Shown here: one piece after another, positions 25,348 through 39,725 of the stretch
Numbering within the stretch: position 1 is the stretch's first letter
Layout of the letters: the number at the start of each line of letters is the position of its first letter
From: Saccharina japonica
Taxonomy: Eukaryota; Sar; Phaeophyceae; Laminariales; Laminariaceae
DNA: 64,000 bases
Assembly (NCBI GenBank): GCA_008828725.1
Contig: MEHQ01001076.1
Location: 310,001 to 374,000 of the forward strand
Direction: 5' to 3'
The notes under the pieces: generated by a model
Seen by the model: the letters and a program-made list of their open reading frames with translations, nothing else
Told to the model about the DNA's origin: nothing
Databases searched by the model: none
Made by a program: the position numbers and the translations under genes

Positions 25348-28300
25348 TGCCTCGCTCTCCACCGCGTCCGAGGCCGCTCTTTCGGTGTTTCATTTTCTTC
25401 CAAGCTTTTTTACAACTCACTTAAACAATATTCAACCATTCTACGCACCTGGGCACGTACGTCTTCGGAGTGATACGACCATCCACATACGTATGATACG
25501 ACTGGTGTATTATTACTGTTCTCGTAATACGACTGCTGCTGTAGTCTAGAGTGTATTCCAGGTACACCCTGAGACCAAGTGTAACACACATGTTTGCCGC
25601 TAGAACCCTTTGCCTCTAAACACCGCCGACCCCTGACCCTGCTCTCGATCCCACCCGGTACTGAGCCCTCCAAACATGATCTGGACACGTCTAAGTGTAT
25701 AGTTAGGCGCCAACAAGTTTGCCCGGTTGTCACTACCCTTCACAAACGGGCACGATGTGATTTTGGCCAATCTATGCCTTGATGGCTCGTGGGATGTGGT
25801 GTTTTGACTCGATTCCATGCTGTATCCGTTTTTGACTCCTACCGGTGCGAGTGTACCTGTTTTTGGTTATTGCTCTAAAATATATATACAACTATTCTCG
25901 GTGCAGGTTTCCAGGTACGCGGTATAATACATTATTTCGGTCGTGTTTTTTACGGTATGTCACAAGTTCGAGAGTGTCCAAAGCGAATTAGAAACACATC
26001 CCCACCTATTAAGTACATCAGCTGCATGCACGGGCTGGACGATAAGGATATCTTCAACGGTTTTGTCGACTGCTGTTGTCTTTCTATGCGTGATCTTCGA
26101 CGCCTATGTTTAAGTGGGCAACCTTAGTACGAACTCTACGATATAATGCCTCGTCGCCAGCAATAAAAAAACAGGCATATACAAGGTTTATACTGCTGAA
26201 TATTCGACGTATGACACATGGCGCGCAAGGTTGAGTTGCGACAGCTTTCGTTTGTACCAGGTAGTTACTGTAAGATGTACTGATTATTCGACGTATGACG
26301 CATGGCGTGCATGGTTGGGTTGCGACAGCTTTCGTTTGTACCAGGCAATTATTATGTAAATTCCTGGTACATGATTATGGGTGGTGTGCTTGAACCAAGG
26401 GATACATTATAGTATAGTCCCTAAAAGAGAAGCTGGGCAGCAGTGCCCCTGACACATCTGTAGCTATGACGCGGCCGTCAGGGGGCCGCGGCCACCGCGG
26501 CGCAGGCTGCATTTTTCGTGTTGTTTGACCTTTATTGGATACATTCTGTCAACACACTGCTGCTCTACGGGTTAGACCGCAACAACGCACGAAGCTATGC
26601 CACGCCGCAGTTAACATCGTATACTTCGTGTACGTCTACTGTATTGTAGACAGTATACATTCACTCGAGTGTACAGGGGGGACAACAGCACCGGCAGTAC
26701 ACTACTGTTTTTTATTACGTTCAAAATATGCACGTACCGTGGGTACATAGAGCAGCATGTACATCGAAACTTGTTACATTACACCTGGTGATATATTCCG
26801 GTACGTATCGGTGAAAATACATAAACAACATCGTACTGCACGGTAGAAAACTACATATTTGACGCTACGAGGTTCCCAGAATTATGTCCTTAATTGTCAC
26901 CAAAAGGGGGCATCGGCTGCTTTGGTTGGCTTTCCCGTAATGCTGTTGTTGCTGTAGTAGGGCGTGGTGAATATTTCAAAACATCCGTCCGTATCCGAAA
27001 TGTATTTTTTTTTCGTGACATGCTTAGCAGAACTGGACAAACTCAGCGGGACGCCGTTGACTGATCTTGCCGATGTGTAGACAACACGTCGTTCCTTTTG
27101 ACCTGAATGAATGATGGATGCCGAGGCGAAGCCTGGGTGAAGAGAGATACGGAGGTCGAACTCAGTGTCTGTGACGAACGTATTCGATGGCAAAGCATGG
27201 ATGTTTGTTTTGCCACAGGCTAATGCGGAATAGCACGGCCGTGGTCAAAATATATTACTGGTATATGTACGGGCCTTATGTTTATGACATTCTAACTCGT
27301 TCTTGACCGATAAACGAGGAAATTCGCTATAATGCCCTTCATGGAATATATCCAGCGTCTCTCCGATACGCCCCCAGTTCGAAACGTCTCTTGTTCACAC
27401 ACATAGTTCGAGTGTTTCCCCACAGTGTTCGATATTTGTGGAGTTGTCACTCGTTCGGCGATTTGCATATATTTCATTTGGAGCTACTTCAACTGTTCGG
27501 GGTCCTCCAAGTGTGGCTGGGCGGCAAACTGTTGGAATGCGCAGGGGGGAAAACAATTGTTTTTAAATGCATGCCTCTCTTAGAGACAAGTTCTTGAGAA
27601 AAAGATTATGGTCGACTCCGTCGGTTTGGAGGCATGAACCGTCTGCGATTGGATGACAATCTCTACATAACTCGACAACCAAACCAATCGCGTAGGGAAC
27701 ATTTTCAATGTCAGGAGAACTGTTGGCTGATCTTTGTCGGGATAACGCACACACTGGGGTTCGAGCCACGTTGTTTGAATTGCAAACACCCGTCTTGCGG
27801 CAGCATTCCCTGATACTCAAGAAGACACACACGGGTATGTCCGGTCTGCGGGTTGTTGAACTCACCGATTGTCCGTCTCACGTTAACGTTTCCTTTTACT
27901 TTCGGAGGAAAGTTACATTACCGGCGATACTACCATCGCCGTGTTGGGGCCAAGTCGGGCGCACACTAGACCGAAGTATCGTACGAGTAAAAACAACCCC
28001 ACGCGATGTCGTCGTATGTTATATTTATCAGATATCCAAAATACACTCAGTTGCTTGTGCATACAGAACTACAGTAGAATCTTATGGACCTGGACCGCCA
28101 AACATCCACACATAAAGAGAACGACGTCCGGAATTGACATGCAAGCATAGTTCACCCGACACCAGGCGCCATGTCTCAGCCAAACCAACCAAGTGGGAAT
28201 GGTGAATGCCTCCTTGGCACCAATCACACCGGTCATGCACGTTCCCCCCGAGGTATGTAGTTGCCAAACATATCACTCGGTAGATAAGCTCGGCAAGTCC

Positions 28301-30117
28301 GTAAAATCAGTGAATATATTGGCCGGGGAAACAAATAACATTCGCGCTAAGTTACTCCCGCAATGTACAACCATGACTTTCAATATAGTTGCCACCCCTT
28401 AAGAATTTAAATGTTGTGTCTGATATGCAACGTTGTTTTAACGCGCGATTACCCAGACTACGGTAGCTTTGGCGGGTTTTACTATACGTCTGATTGGCAT
28501 GCACACCTCATCAGACCAACCACATGCATACTAGCTCTCCACATAATGTGCGTTCGTACCACCCATAAGGTATAGGTCTTCCTCCTCCAAACTTGTCACC
28601 CATTTATCGAAATCAGGCGAAATCAACGAGCAAAGGCCACAAGGCAGGCTTGATAATTTAATGGCGGGTCAACAATATCATCGTGTTTAATATCGACCAT
28701 TTCGCAAGCTTAAAGGTTGTTTTTGTTTACCCCTGGCAATACCACCAACTGAATACGCCTAAACGGCCACATATGACTTTCGTCTGGTGACCTGTTAGCG
28801 TATAATTTGGTGGGGCTCTGCTGAATGTATATCATAGCCCGATATAACCATTTGTACGCCGTAATACCACAATTCCACCATGAGAAAAGCTCAGGAGGGG
28901 GTACAGGTGTGCTTTTTGCGCGGAACAACACGATAAACTGTGGCATTTGCGGCCTGATTTATGATGCGTACTGGTGGATAATATTTATTGTGTGCGATTC
29001 CAGTTTATGACATACTGTAGGAACGCTACGGTTTTCGCTGCCACACGTTGTTTTGGTATATGGTGTCAAGTTGGTAATTGAGATGTTCGAGTTTAGATGA
29101 TTTCATTATCGAAAGGTATTTAATCTTTTGCTACCTACTAATTGCCTGCAACAATTATTCGAGAGTCAACAACGACGCATTGCACTGCACGAACGTCGCC
29201 GCCTTGAAACAGAAACGTGAAGGGTTTATGTGTAGATATTACTGTTTGTCTGTCGCTCAGTTTGCTTGCCTGCGTGTCTGTCCTTCTTTCGGCGTCTGTC
29301 TTTTTGTCTGTATTGCGGGCGTTCTTACTATTCATGGGGGTATTTTTCGTAACAGTAAGAAAACTTGCCCAGGACAAATCGATATGTTATTGTGGGCAAT
29401 ACAGACCATTGACAAGGCTGGGCCACACTTGCGCCATGTTGGGGCTCTTGGTTCGTTGCAGCCAGTGTAAAGTCATCAGCGGCAGCAATAGGTCGGTGTG
29501 TATGACGTCAATGTCTGCAAGTATTTTTCCGTTTTCACTTATATTCCAATTCAGTACTCTTAAGGCGTTTGTTGGCCGGGGAGGGGCACTGAGCGAAGCC
29601 CGTAGGATAGCGTGTTAATATAGGTATAGTTCTGCTCTGTTCGAAAAACACAAGGTGGGGTAAATACATGTTTTCTGGAAGTTTCACGCATAGTCGTCGA
29701 ATATATCAATATATCGTTGCGCATTGCGTTTGGCTAATATTTAACCGACATTGATTACTATCGTACTTCGTTCAGTGACTGCATATCAATTGCCACGTTG
29801 ATTCTGCGAACGACTGTAGACGGTGCTGTTGATGCGTATATAGCTCTTGCTGGAACATGGATCGAAGGTCGCTTGAGTACTGCGTTATATGCTTGAAACA
29901 TGTTCATGGTGCCATGACTACCGTGCCGTTAGTTCGACCATAAAAGGCTCAAGCCTGCAAACGTCAAGAGCACCATAAATCATGATACATGGTTGTCTAA
30001 GAGAGACAGAGTGGTGCTCTTTAGACAACTGTCAATCGTTCGGGTGTCAGTTGTAAATATAAAAGAAATTAAATGTTTTAACTGACTGCAACACAATGTC
30101 TTCTGTTTAGTGCACAG
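25348..30117. other. Unit 1 right end to unit 2 left arm, no gene recognised
   Basis: Only short, unconserved frames. A GC-rich patch with a GGGGGCCGCGGCCACCG run lies at 26,476-26,500, repeated in unit 2 near 44,628. The unit boundary is at 26,665/26,666. Confidence 0.5.
26195..26355. repeat. ~83 bp tandem pair
   Basis: Two copies of a block running from ATTCGACGTATGAC to CTTTCGTTTGTACCAGG. Unit 2 has the matching pair at 44,347-44,500. Confidence 0.75.
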
Positions 30118-30190
30118 AACATACATACATACATACATACATACATACATACATACATACGTACATACATACATACGTACATACTATACG
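30118..30190. repeat. (CATA)n microsatellite, unit 2 (short)
   Basis: Only about 65-70 bp of CATA/CGTA repeats at the place where units 1 and 3 have 750-800 bp or more. Confidence 0.95.
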
Positions 30191-32571
30191 TAGATACATA
30201 CCAACATACGCCATCACTAAACCTGAAATTACAATAATGCACATATTATCAATGACGTTGTCGCACAACGCACATACCACATGCGATCAGCCGCCTGACG
30301 ACTTACACACCCAGGAATGCTCTGCGCGCTAGGCACATCAGTGGCAAACAGTGCCAGCAGGTGGCAAAGGGGGACGTTTCTGCCTCGGTTTGAGTGATTC
30401 CGTCTCGTGGCGGAAGTATAGGTGCTCACGCTGTACCGTGTTACCACACACGGTCGAGGCCTCAATCTCAAGAATTCATATATTTCCCTAAAACTGTGTC
30501 AAACTAATTGCATCATTACGTTCGATACTATTTTCTAGTATGGTTGAAGTACCGGCGTACATTACACGTTACCAGAATCAATGACAATATTTCGTCAAAC
30601 TTCCCCCGTGCGGGTTACTGGCTTTGTTACTATCTATCTGTGTTTTCGTTTGGGCCTAACCTCAAAATAGGTTAAGTAATCCAAAGTTGAATAGGGTAGG
30701 CAAAGGCATGTGCAGAGACAGCCGCACCTGCCGTCCTGACGCGCGGTGGGCGGGATACCACTTTTCATCGTGTACCTTACACGTACCTGCTAGAGTAGCG
30801 ACCGAATTTGGAAGTGCTTGCATATAATAATAAATAAGGACAGGAATAAACACTGTATGATGCTAAAACATCATCGGCCTCCCGTCTACTTACTGTCCCT
30901 ACAGGCACAGGAAATGAATCCGCACGAAAGATATTTTCCCTTCGTAAGACAAAAATCATGAGGGATCACGAGTGACGCGGGTTCGGACAAACATCTGGAC
31001 TGATGTCGCCAATCGCTGTTCGAAATATTACATGCATGCGCTGTTTCGACCATAATAGTCGAACAAACCGAAAAAACACAATCGCGGTGAGATATTGACG
31101 ACGCTCCTATAAACTGTGGTTTGGTTCAATGTGGAATCCTAGCCAGACCGGTTAAGTGTATCAAGCACTGCCACGGTGACGTCTAAATTCCGTGGCTACA
31201 TGCGGGTAGGTGGTATACACATGTGTGTTCCAAAGCGGATGTGCACGCAGATCATTAATGTGCATCTATATGTTTTTCATAATGGATTCACCCGTCGAAC
31301 CTGTTATTTATTGCCTTATGGAGCCACAAAAATACGTGTCATATCAACCATGCATACATGCACGTTCTGCTCAGTTTCCTTGTACGCTTGCTGGCTATTG
31401 GAATGAACTGGTGGTAAGCAAGAGATTGTGAGCCTTTAGCCCACTGACACACCATAGTTGACCAAAATTACCCGCCAAACGTTCCCTACGCAAAATGCAA
31501 TACCCTGAAATGTGTGTGCAGGCAGCATGGTTGCTGGCCATTGTATGGAATGTGCCTACAACCTCAACACTTAATGTATTCGTATATAATATCGCAGCTG
31601 TCGTCATAAGGGTATTCATCATGCTGGCAAATTGAATATGACCTGAGTCTCGTGCCTGTCAGCAGGCTAAACATGTTATCTAACTAATACTGATGGTGTC
31701 AAGGATACACCCATACCACCCTGGCTTTGTGATATACCCGTGTGAATGGAGGAGGTCGAGGGGTGGCACATCCTTGCCAACACTTCCTTGCCAGATCCAC
31801 GCAAAACAAAAAAATAGGTACAATATCCCTTTAACAGTACCAAACGACTGGCGTCGTTACCTCGATATGAATTCTTGTTATGGCTATGATAACGTCTTAC
31901 GTCCTACCAGTATCTAGCTAACCTTCACCCGTGCGAGTTACTGGCTTTGTCGGTTTCCATTTGTTTATTTTATGCTGAACTCCAACGAAGTTTCCGCGGC
32001 GGGCACTCGATTCGAATATGTATCGGCCTGCGAAATGGCAGCCACAACTGCCGGGCTGTCTTGCGGGTGGCGGGGTGCCACCATATCGGGTACTTGCCAT
32101 GTTCATACGTGGTTGGGTATGCTGACGCACTTTCAGGTGATTGTCACCAACATGCAAGATGGACCTGGCTAAACACTGTCTGTAGCTGAGCATGCATCGG
32201 CCTCCCATCTACTCAATGTATCTGCAGGTGCAGAAAGAGACTTCGCACGACATATATTATTGCCTCGTAAGAAACTGACTGTAAATGATTACGAGTGACG
32301 CAGATTTGAACAAATACTATTATCTGTTCTCGATTTTCGTTGTTTGAAATATGACATGAGCTGTTGTGACAATGGCGAAACAAACTGCAGAACCAACATA
32401 TCTGTAAAATATTGACGAATCTCCAGCACTATGTGGCTATGGTTATGTTGAACTCTCGCCTCACCTTTTGAGTGTTTCAAGCACTGCCAAGAGAACGTCT
32501 ACATCATGTCGCTATAGGTAGGTGTCATTATTGAAGTTTCGTCCAGGGCTGATGCGCACGCAGGTCAATAC

Positions 32572-32895
32572 TGGTCATCGGCCCGGTGATCTATCAGGTC
32601 ACCACGAAGCCTGTTAAGTTCGAGGTCGAGGGTTCGAGTCTCCGTATACAGATTTGTAGTATCAAATGACACCTAAACTGTTGGGAGCGCCTATTATAGT
32701 TTGAGTAGACACAATTCGACGACGGTCGACGAGGGAGGAAAGTGCTGAAATTTCATCGCGATAAAAATGCAAGGCACGCACCGTAGGGCAGAGGGAGGGG
32801 AAGGGCCTACTTAGTGATCCCGGATCTGGGTCACGATTAAAGAGAGAGGGAGAATAGCACCGCGAAGATAAATAATACGATGAACAATATATAAG
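32572..32895 (+). mobile_element. tRNA-derived SINE, unit 2
   Basis: Orthologous to 14,741-15,060 with the same tRNA-like head (B box GGTTCGAGTCT near 32,630) and body. Its 3' end is next to the insertion at 32,901. Confidence 0.7.
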
Positions 32896-32900
32896 TATAT

Positions 32901-34078
32901 GTATAGGTACCAAATCGACATTTTCGCGGAACACTTTCACTTTTAACCTTCGCCCAGTGGTCGTTTCTCGCGCTGTCGGCTGCGGGGCACGGAGGGGGCC
33001 GGCGTGTACACCACGGCGCAAGTGCGGGTCCCGGCCGAGGCCCGTGGGGCGTGCTCTGGGCCGTCAGAGTCACGAACTCCGGCAAATAACTCAGGGGAGA
33101 CGTTCCGACTTGACACCGCCTCGCAACTATTATGCAAAACCTATCATACGACTTGAATATTTTTCTGTGTGTATGAGTGTGTACTGTTGTACTAGTACTG
33201 TACTGCTGTACACGTACTGTGCAGTTGTACACTGCTTTCACACCACTACCGTTGTTGTATGTAGTGCATGGGTGAATCGATTGGCGCGTGAGGCCGCCTG
33301 GGCATCTCAGGAACTGCTGCTGTGAGGCACAGCAACTGCTGCTGTGATTCCGTTGGATTTTGCTGCGTACGATCTACTGCTGCTGTGCTCTGTCGTTTTC
33401 TGTGTATATGAGTGTGTACTGCTTGCTGTACGAGTACTGTACTTCTGTACACGTATTGTGCAGTTGTACACTGCTTTCACACCACTACTGACTGTTGTTG
33501 TACGTAGTGCATGGGTGAGTCGGTTGGCGCGTGAGGCCGCCTGTGGGCATCTCAGGAACTGCTGCTGCTGTAGTCCTGTAGTACCGGAAACTACCATCAT
33601 ACCTTTTTTGCTGAAGCCTATTGTATGTAGTAGTACCGCTACGAACACTGATAGTAGCAGGTGCCTGCAGTTAAGAAATAACGTGTCGAGAAAAATGAGC
33701 CTAGATTGGCACGAGCAATAGAAACACTCGGTTAAAAAACACAGCTCACCAGTGCGGGATCGACTACACAACAAACATAGTTAGATCGACGTCGGAAACA
33801 AAATAGGTCGTTGAGCCTGGACATTAAACTGAAGCTTCTTAGCACCGGGAGCCCACTGTACCTCAGTTATGATATCATCTAGTGACATTTTTTGTTTTGT
33901 ATATGGATTGTTCCTCGCTACTACTTTTCCCTTTACACTATACAGCAGCAGTACTATGCAACACCACACGTTTGCTCCAAGAAGGACTCAAAAAAGGAAG
34001 CACGACGCGTGTGCGATCTATTTTCACCTTCCGTCACCCCCAGGATTTCAAGTGACCAACATCCCGAAGGGGAACCTT
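32901..34078. mobile_element. 1.18 kb insertion specific to unit 2
   Basis: Unit 1 lacks this segment at 15,068. It is flanked by GTATAT at 32,895-32,900 and 34,079-34,084, a possible target duplication in an AT-rich context. Inside, a ~170 bp block is tandemly duplicated with divergence (about 33,157-33,320 and 33,395-33,570). A minus-strand frame at 33,781-33,969 (62 aa) looks like coding sequence but I do not recognise it. No clear terminal repeats; type unknown. Confidence 0.55.
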
Positions 34079-36722
34079 GTATATAGATAATATGGAGCGC
34101 TAGCGTGTATTATATTATGGAGCCTCCAACACATGTATATTATGGAGTCCTAGCGTTTATTATATTATGAATCCTCCAACTCATGTGCCATGTCAACCAT
34201 GCATACATACACGTTCGGCTCGGTTTCCTCGCGTACCGAGTGAGGTTCGAAAATAATTGATGGTAGGCAAGAGATGGTGTGTATTTTGCGTGCTAGCACA
34301 CAAAGGTTGACCAACATTACACACAATACGTTGCTTAGACCAAGTGGTGTACCTCCACGTGTGTGTGCAGGCAGCGTGATTGCTGGCAGTGGTATAGAAT
34401 AATAATACACCCTCAACACCTAATGTATATGAATCGAAAAATGGCGGCAGGTGTCGCGGGGTATTCGTCCGGCCGGTATGTATGATATGACCTAGGTGTC
34501 TCGTTCCTGTCAGCAGGCTAAACTTGTCAACAAATTAAAGGTACGACCGATCTCAAGGATAAACCCATACCAAACTGGCACTGTAATATGGTGGTACGGA
34601 TGGAGTATGTTCAGGAGTAGCACACCCTTGTGTAATGCGTTTGAAAGCGTCGGATACTGTAGGAGTGCACATGTAGATAATTCCAACCCAGTATGTTGTG
34701 GAACCGAAGGCTAAAGTACGTTGACCAATTACTCAGTGTGCCTTGATACTGATGACATGGGCAGAAAACAAGACCACAATTAACTTGCAATGCTATGTGT
34801 GACGCACGCATACCCATCCCACTGTTAATATAGAAGTAATTAAAGGTCAGATCTAAACAAAATATGTATGTAGGGGCTTGGATCTGTTAACGGTGGAACA
34901 AATTAAGATATGCATATCTGGAGTTTATCATAATAGCGCTTGGTTAATAGACACAATGTAAACTACAAAGCCCTAACTAGCTACAACCCTTGAAGTTAAT
35001 GCAACCTAATCAAAGTTTTTTTAAGGCTCGTCGTGATTATTTCATACCCCGTGTAGATCAACTATTGTCTCGCTAATGTGATTATCTGCTCCTCTCGAGC
35101 TACAATTCGAAACAACTACATTGTGGCCGACTGTCGAACTCTTCACACAATTGCCTTCGTTTAGCACAACCGCCTGTCTACGAGACGCCACAATCGCTGT
35201 TGCATGTAGCCGACGGAATGCGGGTGGGTCAAGCCGATACATACATGTTTTTCTGTTCCTTCATCCCTTTTACCCGACACAATAACGCCTGCTCTATGAC
35301 ATATCAGAGACAGGCCCCCATGCCACCCTGGACCATTCTGCAGCATCTCATCCTGCACAAGAACGCACTACCGGTGAGCTCGATCGTCGCCATATATATT
35401 ATTCAATATGATGTACCATGCCAAGTAATCGAGTGCGTGGGCCCTCGTTATGAGCTCGATGCTGAAGTCCGAGCATCCAAGCCCTAAGCATACAAGCCCT
35501 GAGAATGTATGTAACTAGACCCACATATATCACGCGGTACCGTCGAAACAGAAAGCAAGCAGATGACAACAGTGGTACGTACAGCTGATTGATGCAGGAT
35601 ATACCAACCAGTTGCTGGCGAATCCAACAAACGGCGTATGTTGCATAGCCGGGTGCGTCCCTCGCTATGAATTATGGGCAGTGGATTCGCGACACACAAA
35701 CGTTTGAGGTTTAAAACAATATTGCAGGCGCCACACCGGACCTTGATGGCGCATACACAGATGCTTTCGAAACCTGGTATATGTTAACTCCAACGTGCGC
35801 AAATTACCGTTGCTTTCTTGGCGCTTGTGATATAGCCCCCTCCGGCGAGAATATTTGGCTTCGGATAGTTTGAACATGTTAAAATTTCTCCAGCGTGAAC
35901 AGTACACCAATCGTTTCTAAATCATTACACTCCAGTGTAAAATGCGCTCTCTGGGATACCACACCTCCTCCAATTTCGTCATTCCCAAGCAAACTCGTTT
36001 TGTGATGCATATCCCTGCATGTGCGTTCTTCGTTTTTGTACTGCGGTCCATACGTCCCTCTGAACGGTCCTTTCAATAGCAAACAAATGACCTACGGAGA
36101 CATGACCAACACACTGAGAAATACGCATAAACCGTGCCACATACAATATACCTTCCGCTCTCATGCTTTCAGGACCCAGCTCTAGGATGTTGCGTGCTCG
36201 ACTACTCCACCCGACGATGATACTTCCCGCCGTGGCCATATAGATTAACCTCCAGAAGCCACATTTACTCTATCACTCGCGATAGACACCCGGTTATATA
36301 TGTACAGATTTTATGGGCGCTCAGACCTGACGCTTGGGCTAAAGTTCCACCATTTGAGCCAAACGTATTGTCTGCTGTGAAGTGGATCGGCTAATGTTCC
36401 ACCATTCGAGCCCAACGTATTGTCTGCTGTAAAGTGGTTACGCTAAGGCTCACCCGATATGTCCCAATGTACGCCTGCCCGAACCATGCAGTGTCTACGA
36501 CGACACACGTCGCAGCTGCCGCCCTTTCAAAACCAGTCCCAGTCGGCAATATATTCAAACATATTCGTATGCGTGGCTGACAGAGATTGGGAATATATAC
36601 ATCGACAATGTATCGTGTGCTGTTCATGTGGATGTTCTCCCTCCTTGTCCTCTTTTTGTTTTCACATCAAATTACAGCATTCTACATTTGCACTGCTCTC
36701 ACATATTTACGGCGCATACAAG

Positions 36723-39700
36723 ATGGTGCGATTTGTTGCTTTGATCACGGCTTTGGTGACTCTCGGTGTCGCGGCTGGCGCCCCGGTCCCGTCTACCAAG
36801 GGTGAGTGCACGCATTCCTTTCTGTATACCATAATCGAAGAGGGAGGGGGAATGTACTATATCGTGCACGGCCGTAGTCGTATGACGATATACCCTCGCA
36901 TCAATGCCGAGACGCAGCACGTTGGGTTTTCACCAATCAGGCAGACATTGCTTGCACCAAGCGCGGAGCGTCGTGAGGTATTGGGCGAGAGCGGGGGGTG
37001 CGTGGGGGGTCCTTAGATTAAGGATGAAGGCAAAATACGTATATCGTGCCTATGGTCTGAGAAGGTTACCCCTGCCACCTCACGCGAAACCGTTGGTTTC
37101 CTTGTCTTTTCTGTCGTGTATATGCATCTCCGATGACAACTATCTATCGGCCGAGTCTAGGTGAATCTTCTTTGCGAATAGTATCACGGACGAGCAGCAA
37201 TCGTAGTATCAAATTGCAATTGTATCAGTCCACAGGTCGAGAGCAGAGCTCAGACGAAAGTTGTCGCATCAGCTGTAAGCGCCGGCAATGCCAAAGGACC
37301 TCGCCTGTGACCTGTTGCGCCTATTCTGTAGACGACTGTTCTCCCCGCTCAAGGTTGACCAGCTGTACTTCAATTAACCTACACGATCGCACAAGCACTG
37401 CACTGTGGCATTCTCGTCGCGATAGTGCTAGCCACAAGGGTAGCTAACGGTCTCATACACTTCCTACATCCCTGTATTCCTGCCGTCGCACCCTCTACGT
37501 TTCACCAGCCGAAGTTGATGCCGACCAGGGCCTTCACGGGAGGCGCACTAGTTCGTACTACAAGGTATGGAACATCACGAGTTTGTAGTATTGGTGCAGT
37601 ATGCATATGTATACAGCAACCTACCCAATAAAATTTTGACAAGCAAAAATGACAACGGAAAGAGAAGTACGCTAAAACCAATTTGTTCGACTTAAATCAA
37701 TCACTCCTAATAATAGGTACAACACCTCCCGGCGTTAAGGTGGCACACCTGATTATTGTTTTGCCATCCCGCTGGTAATCTTAATAATCGCAATGCCGTA
37801 GGTGATCTTATGTTCCCCTGATCCCGGCTATACTTATATAGAGAGTATACATTGGGACTATCTCATATTCCAGTAACAACATAAAGGGCGTGTTTTTCCG
37901 TATCGAGAGCCCCTGTCATTAATGTAAATTAAGGGCAAGACCGGATTATTGGGCTCTGTGAGCAGTACGGGGTCGTCCCTCCCTTCTCGTAAACGTGATA
38001 CATGTTTCTGCTCTACAGTACGTGGATGCTGGGCAAACTAATACCGAGCATGTGGCTTCGTCGACACCGAACGTCGTTTAATAACTTCGTGAAGGAAATG
38101 ATGGGTTGCGAAGCAAGCCACGAGAGGGATCCATCTGTGCATACTCAAGGAACACCCTCTATATAGTACGCGAGAGAAGTTGTACGAATTCATCGTTTGT
38201 CGTCGCCAAGCGTAGGTGGTCGAAATCAACATACGGTTACAACTACAGTAGCTAAATTGTTTCAGGACGGCGAGTACTGTTGAAGAGTCTTGCTGCAGCA
38301 AATAGAGACACCAAGGCCAGAGGCAGAATGCGTAGGTGAAACAATAAAATATTTTGATGACACCGCCAGGTCACGCGTTTAACATGAAAAGTGTACCATC
38401 GGGCTGCTCAGAACTTTCTTGCCGATATGGTCTGAACTGTACAAGTACAAACTGTTTGATTCTAGTTCCCGGCGCATCTTCCTCGGGACGGTTGCCGAAT
38501 GCATCTTCTGTTTTCTGACTTGTCTGCTTGAGGATGATCTGAAACGCTGAGAAATACTGCAAACATGAAATGTGCCCATATACAAAACTCCTGACCCCAT
38601 AGTCACTACCTGGTGTAGTGCCGTGTATGTAGAGTCTCCTTGAAGGGAGGATTTTCTCTAACTGAAATGTAATGCATCCAGATGTATGCGCTGTGTTGTA
38701 CAGTGCCGCGCGGGAGAGGCATTGCGTGGCAATTTACTAGTGCGCTCTCGATCGGCCTGGATGTCTGTGATTGTTCAATTGGTATGAGGAGGTGATGGCC
38801 CACACGACCGACATTGTATTCAATCTTGCGTTAATCGCGGACATGGACTCCAACACGCTCATTTTTCAATGTGTTCACCCCCCGCAGAAAGTCTACTGCG
38901 ATTCCTACGACTGTCCTTACGGCTACGACCACGTCGATGATGCCGACGATGTGAAATGCAAGAACTACAAGTGCACCAAAGACCAGTGCTGCGAGAAAGG
39001 TGAGACATGTCCCGAATATAACCGAGACAAGACTGGTGCTGAACGATTGCCACGTGAACGTCGAAAACCAGTACATTATTCCGTTAGTTTCACGATGCGG
39101 TGTATTTATCAAAGAGGATCAAGTGAGTTTCATTCAACCGCTGCGATTGTTGCTGTTAAGAAACACTCGTAGTACCATCTGAATTTGCATGTGCCGCTGC
39201 AACAACCCTCGTCTTCGGCATTGTTGTGTCGACGACAGACTATGTCTACTGCGACTCCTACGACTGCCCCCACGGCTACGATCACGTCGATGACGCCGAC
39301 GACGTCAAGTGCAAGGACTACAAGTGCACCAAAGACAAGTGTTGTGACAAGGGTGAGACATGTCTCGAATATGACACACACACGAGTGTTGTACTCTAAC
39401 AATGTTGCATACATATTGGTAAACATTACATTATTCCCTTAACCGGCCTCAGCGGTATGTCCACGCAGTATGTCCATGAAGTAGGATCATAGAATATTGT
39501 TTAATCCTGGCTATAGGTAGTGCCCGCCGAGTGTACAAGCTGATACTGCGTGTGCCACCGCGATTACTCTTCTTGATGATGTCTACGTCAGACTATGACT
39601 ACTGCGACTCCTACTACTGCCCGGAGCACTACAATCTGAAGAAGGACGCTGACGACATCAAATGTTCCCACTCTGGTTGCACCAAGTCCAAGTGCTGCGA

Positions 39701-39725
39701 CTACCACTGTGAGTCGTACGTTTGA
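36723..39725 (+). CDS. Secreted modular Cys-rich protein, copy B (five exons)
   Basis: Close paralogue of copy A with identical structure. Exons: 36,723-36,801, 37,509-37,564, 38,888-38,999, 39,239-39,352 and 39,592-39,725 (495 nt, 164 aa). Introns are GT-AG (707, 1,323, 239 and 239 bp). Protein layout: signal peptide 1-26, acidic exon with Arg-Arg at 38-39, then three six-Cys modules, the last with a seventh Cys. Against copy A I count 12 coding differences. Ten are synonymous; two change residues (Ala to Thr just after the Arg-Arg pair, Leu to His in module 1). Both frames therefore appear to be maintained. The intron-1 acceptor sits at CACCAG and the first module exon follows GCAG, which settles the NAGNAG ambiguity in copy A. 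Function unknown; a secreted disulfide-rich protein is inferred. Confidence 0.82.

Larger units (their letters stand above)
1..26665. repeat. Tandem segmental repeat, unit 1
   Basis: First of three head-to-tail copies of a large segment. Base 1 aligns with 26,666 and 44,825, and matching continues through the Cys-rich gene to the end of the unit. It is longer than unit 2 because it carries an ~8 kb retroelement (4,235-12,256), a ~800 bp CATA tract, a MITE (24,031-24,465) and a SINE (24,992-25,341), all absent from the same points of unit 2. The unit ends are arbitrary; the window opens inside the repeat. Confidence 0.9.
30191..36722. other. Upstream region of gene B
   Basis: Collinear with 12,348-17,710, including the old ~1.3 kb internal duplication (30,600-31,920 and from 31,921) and the 52 bp tandem pair near 36,340-36,440. 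No coding exon recognised apart from frames inside the insert at 32,901. Confidence 0.55.
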
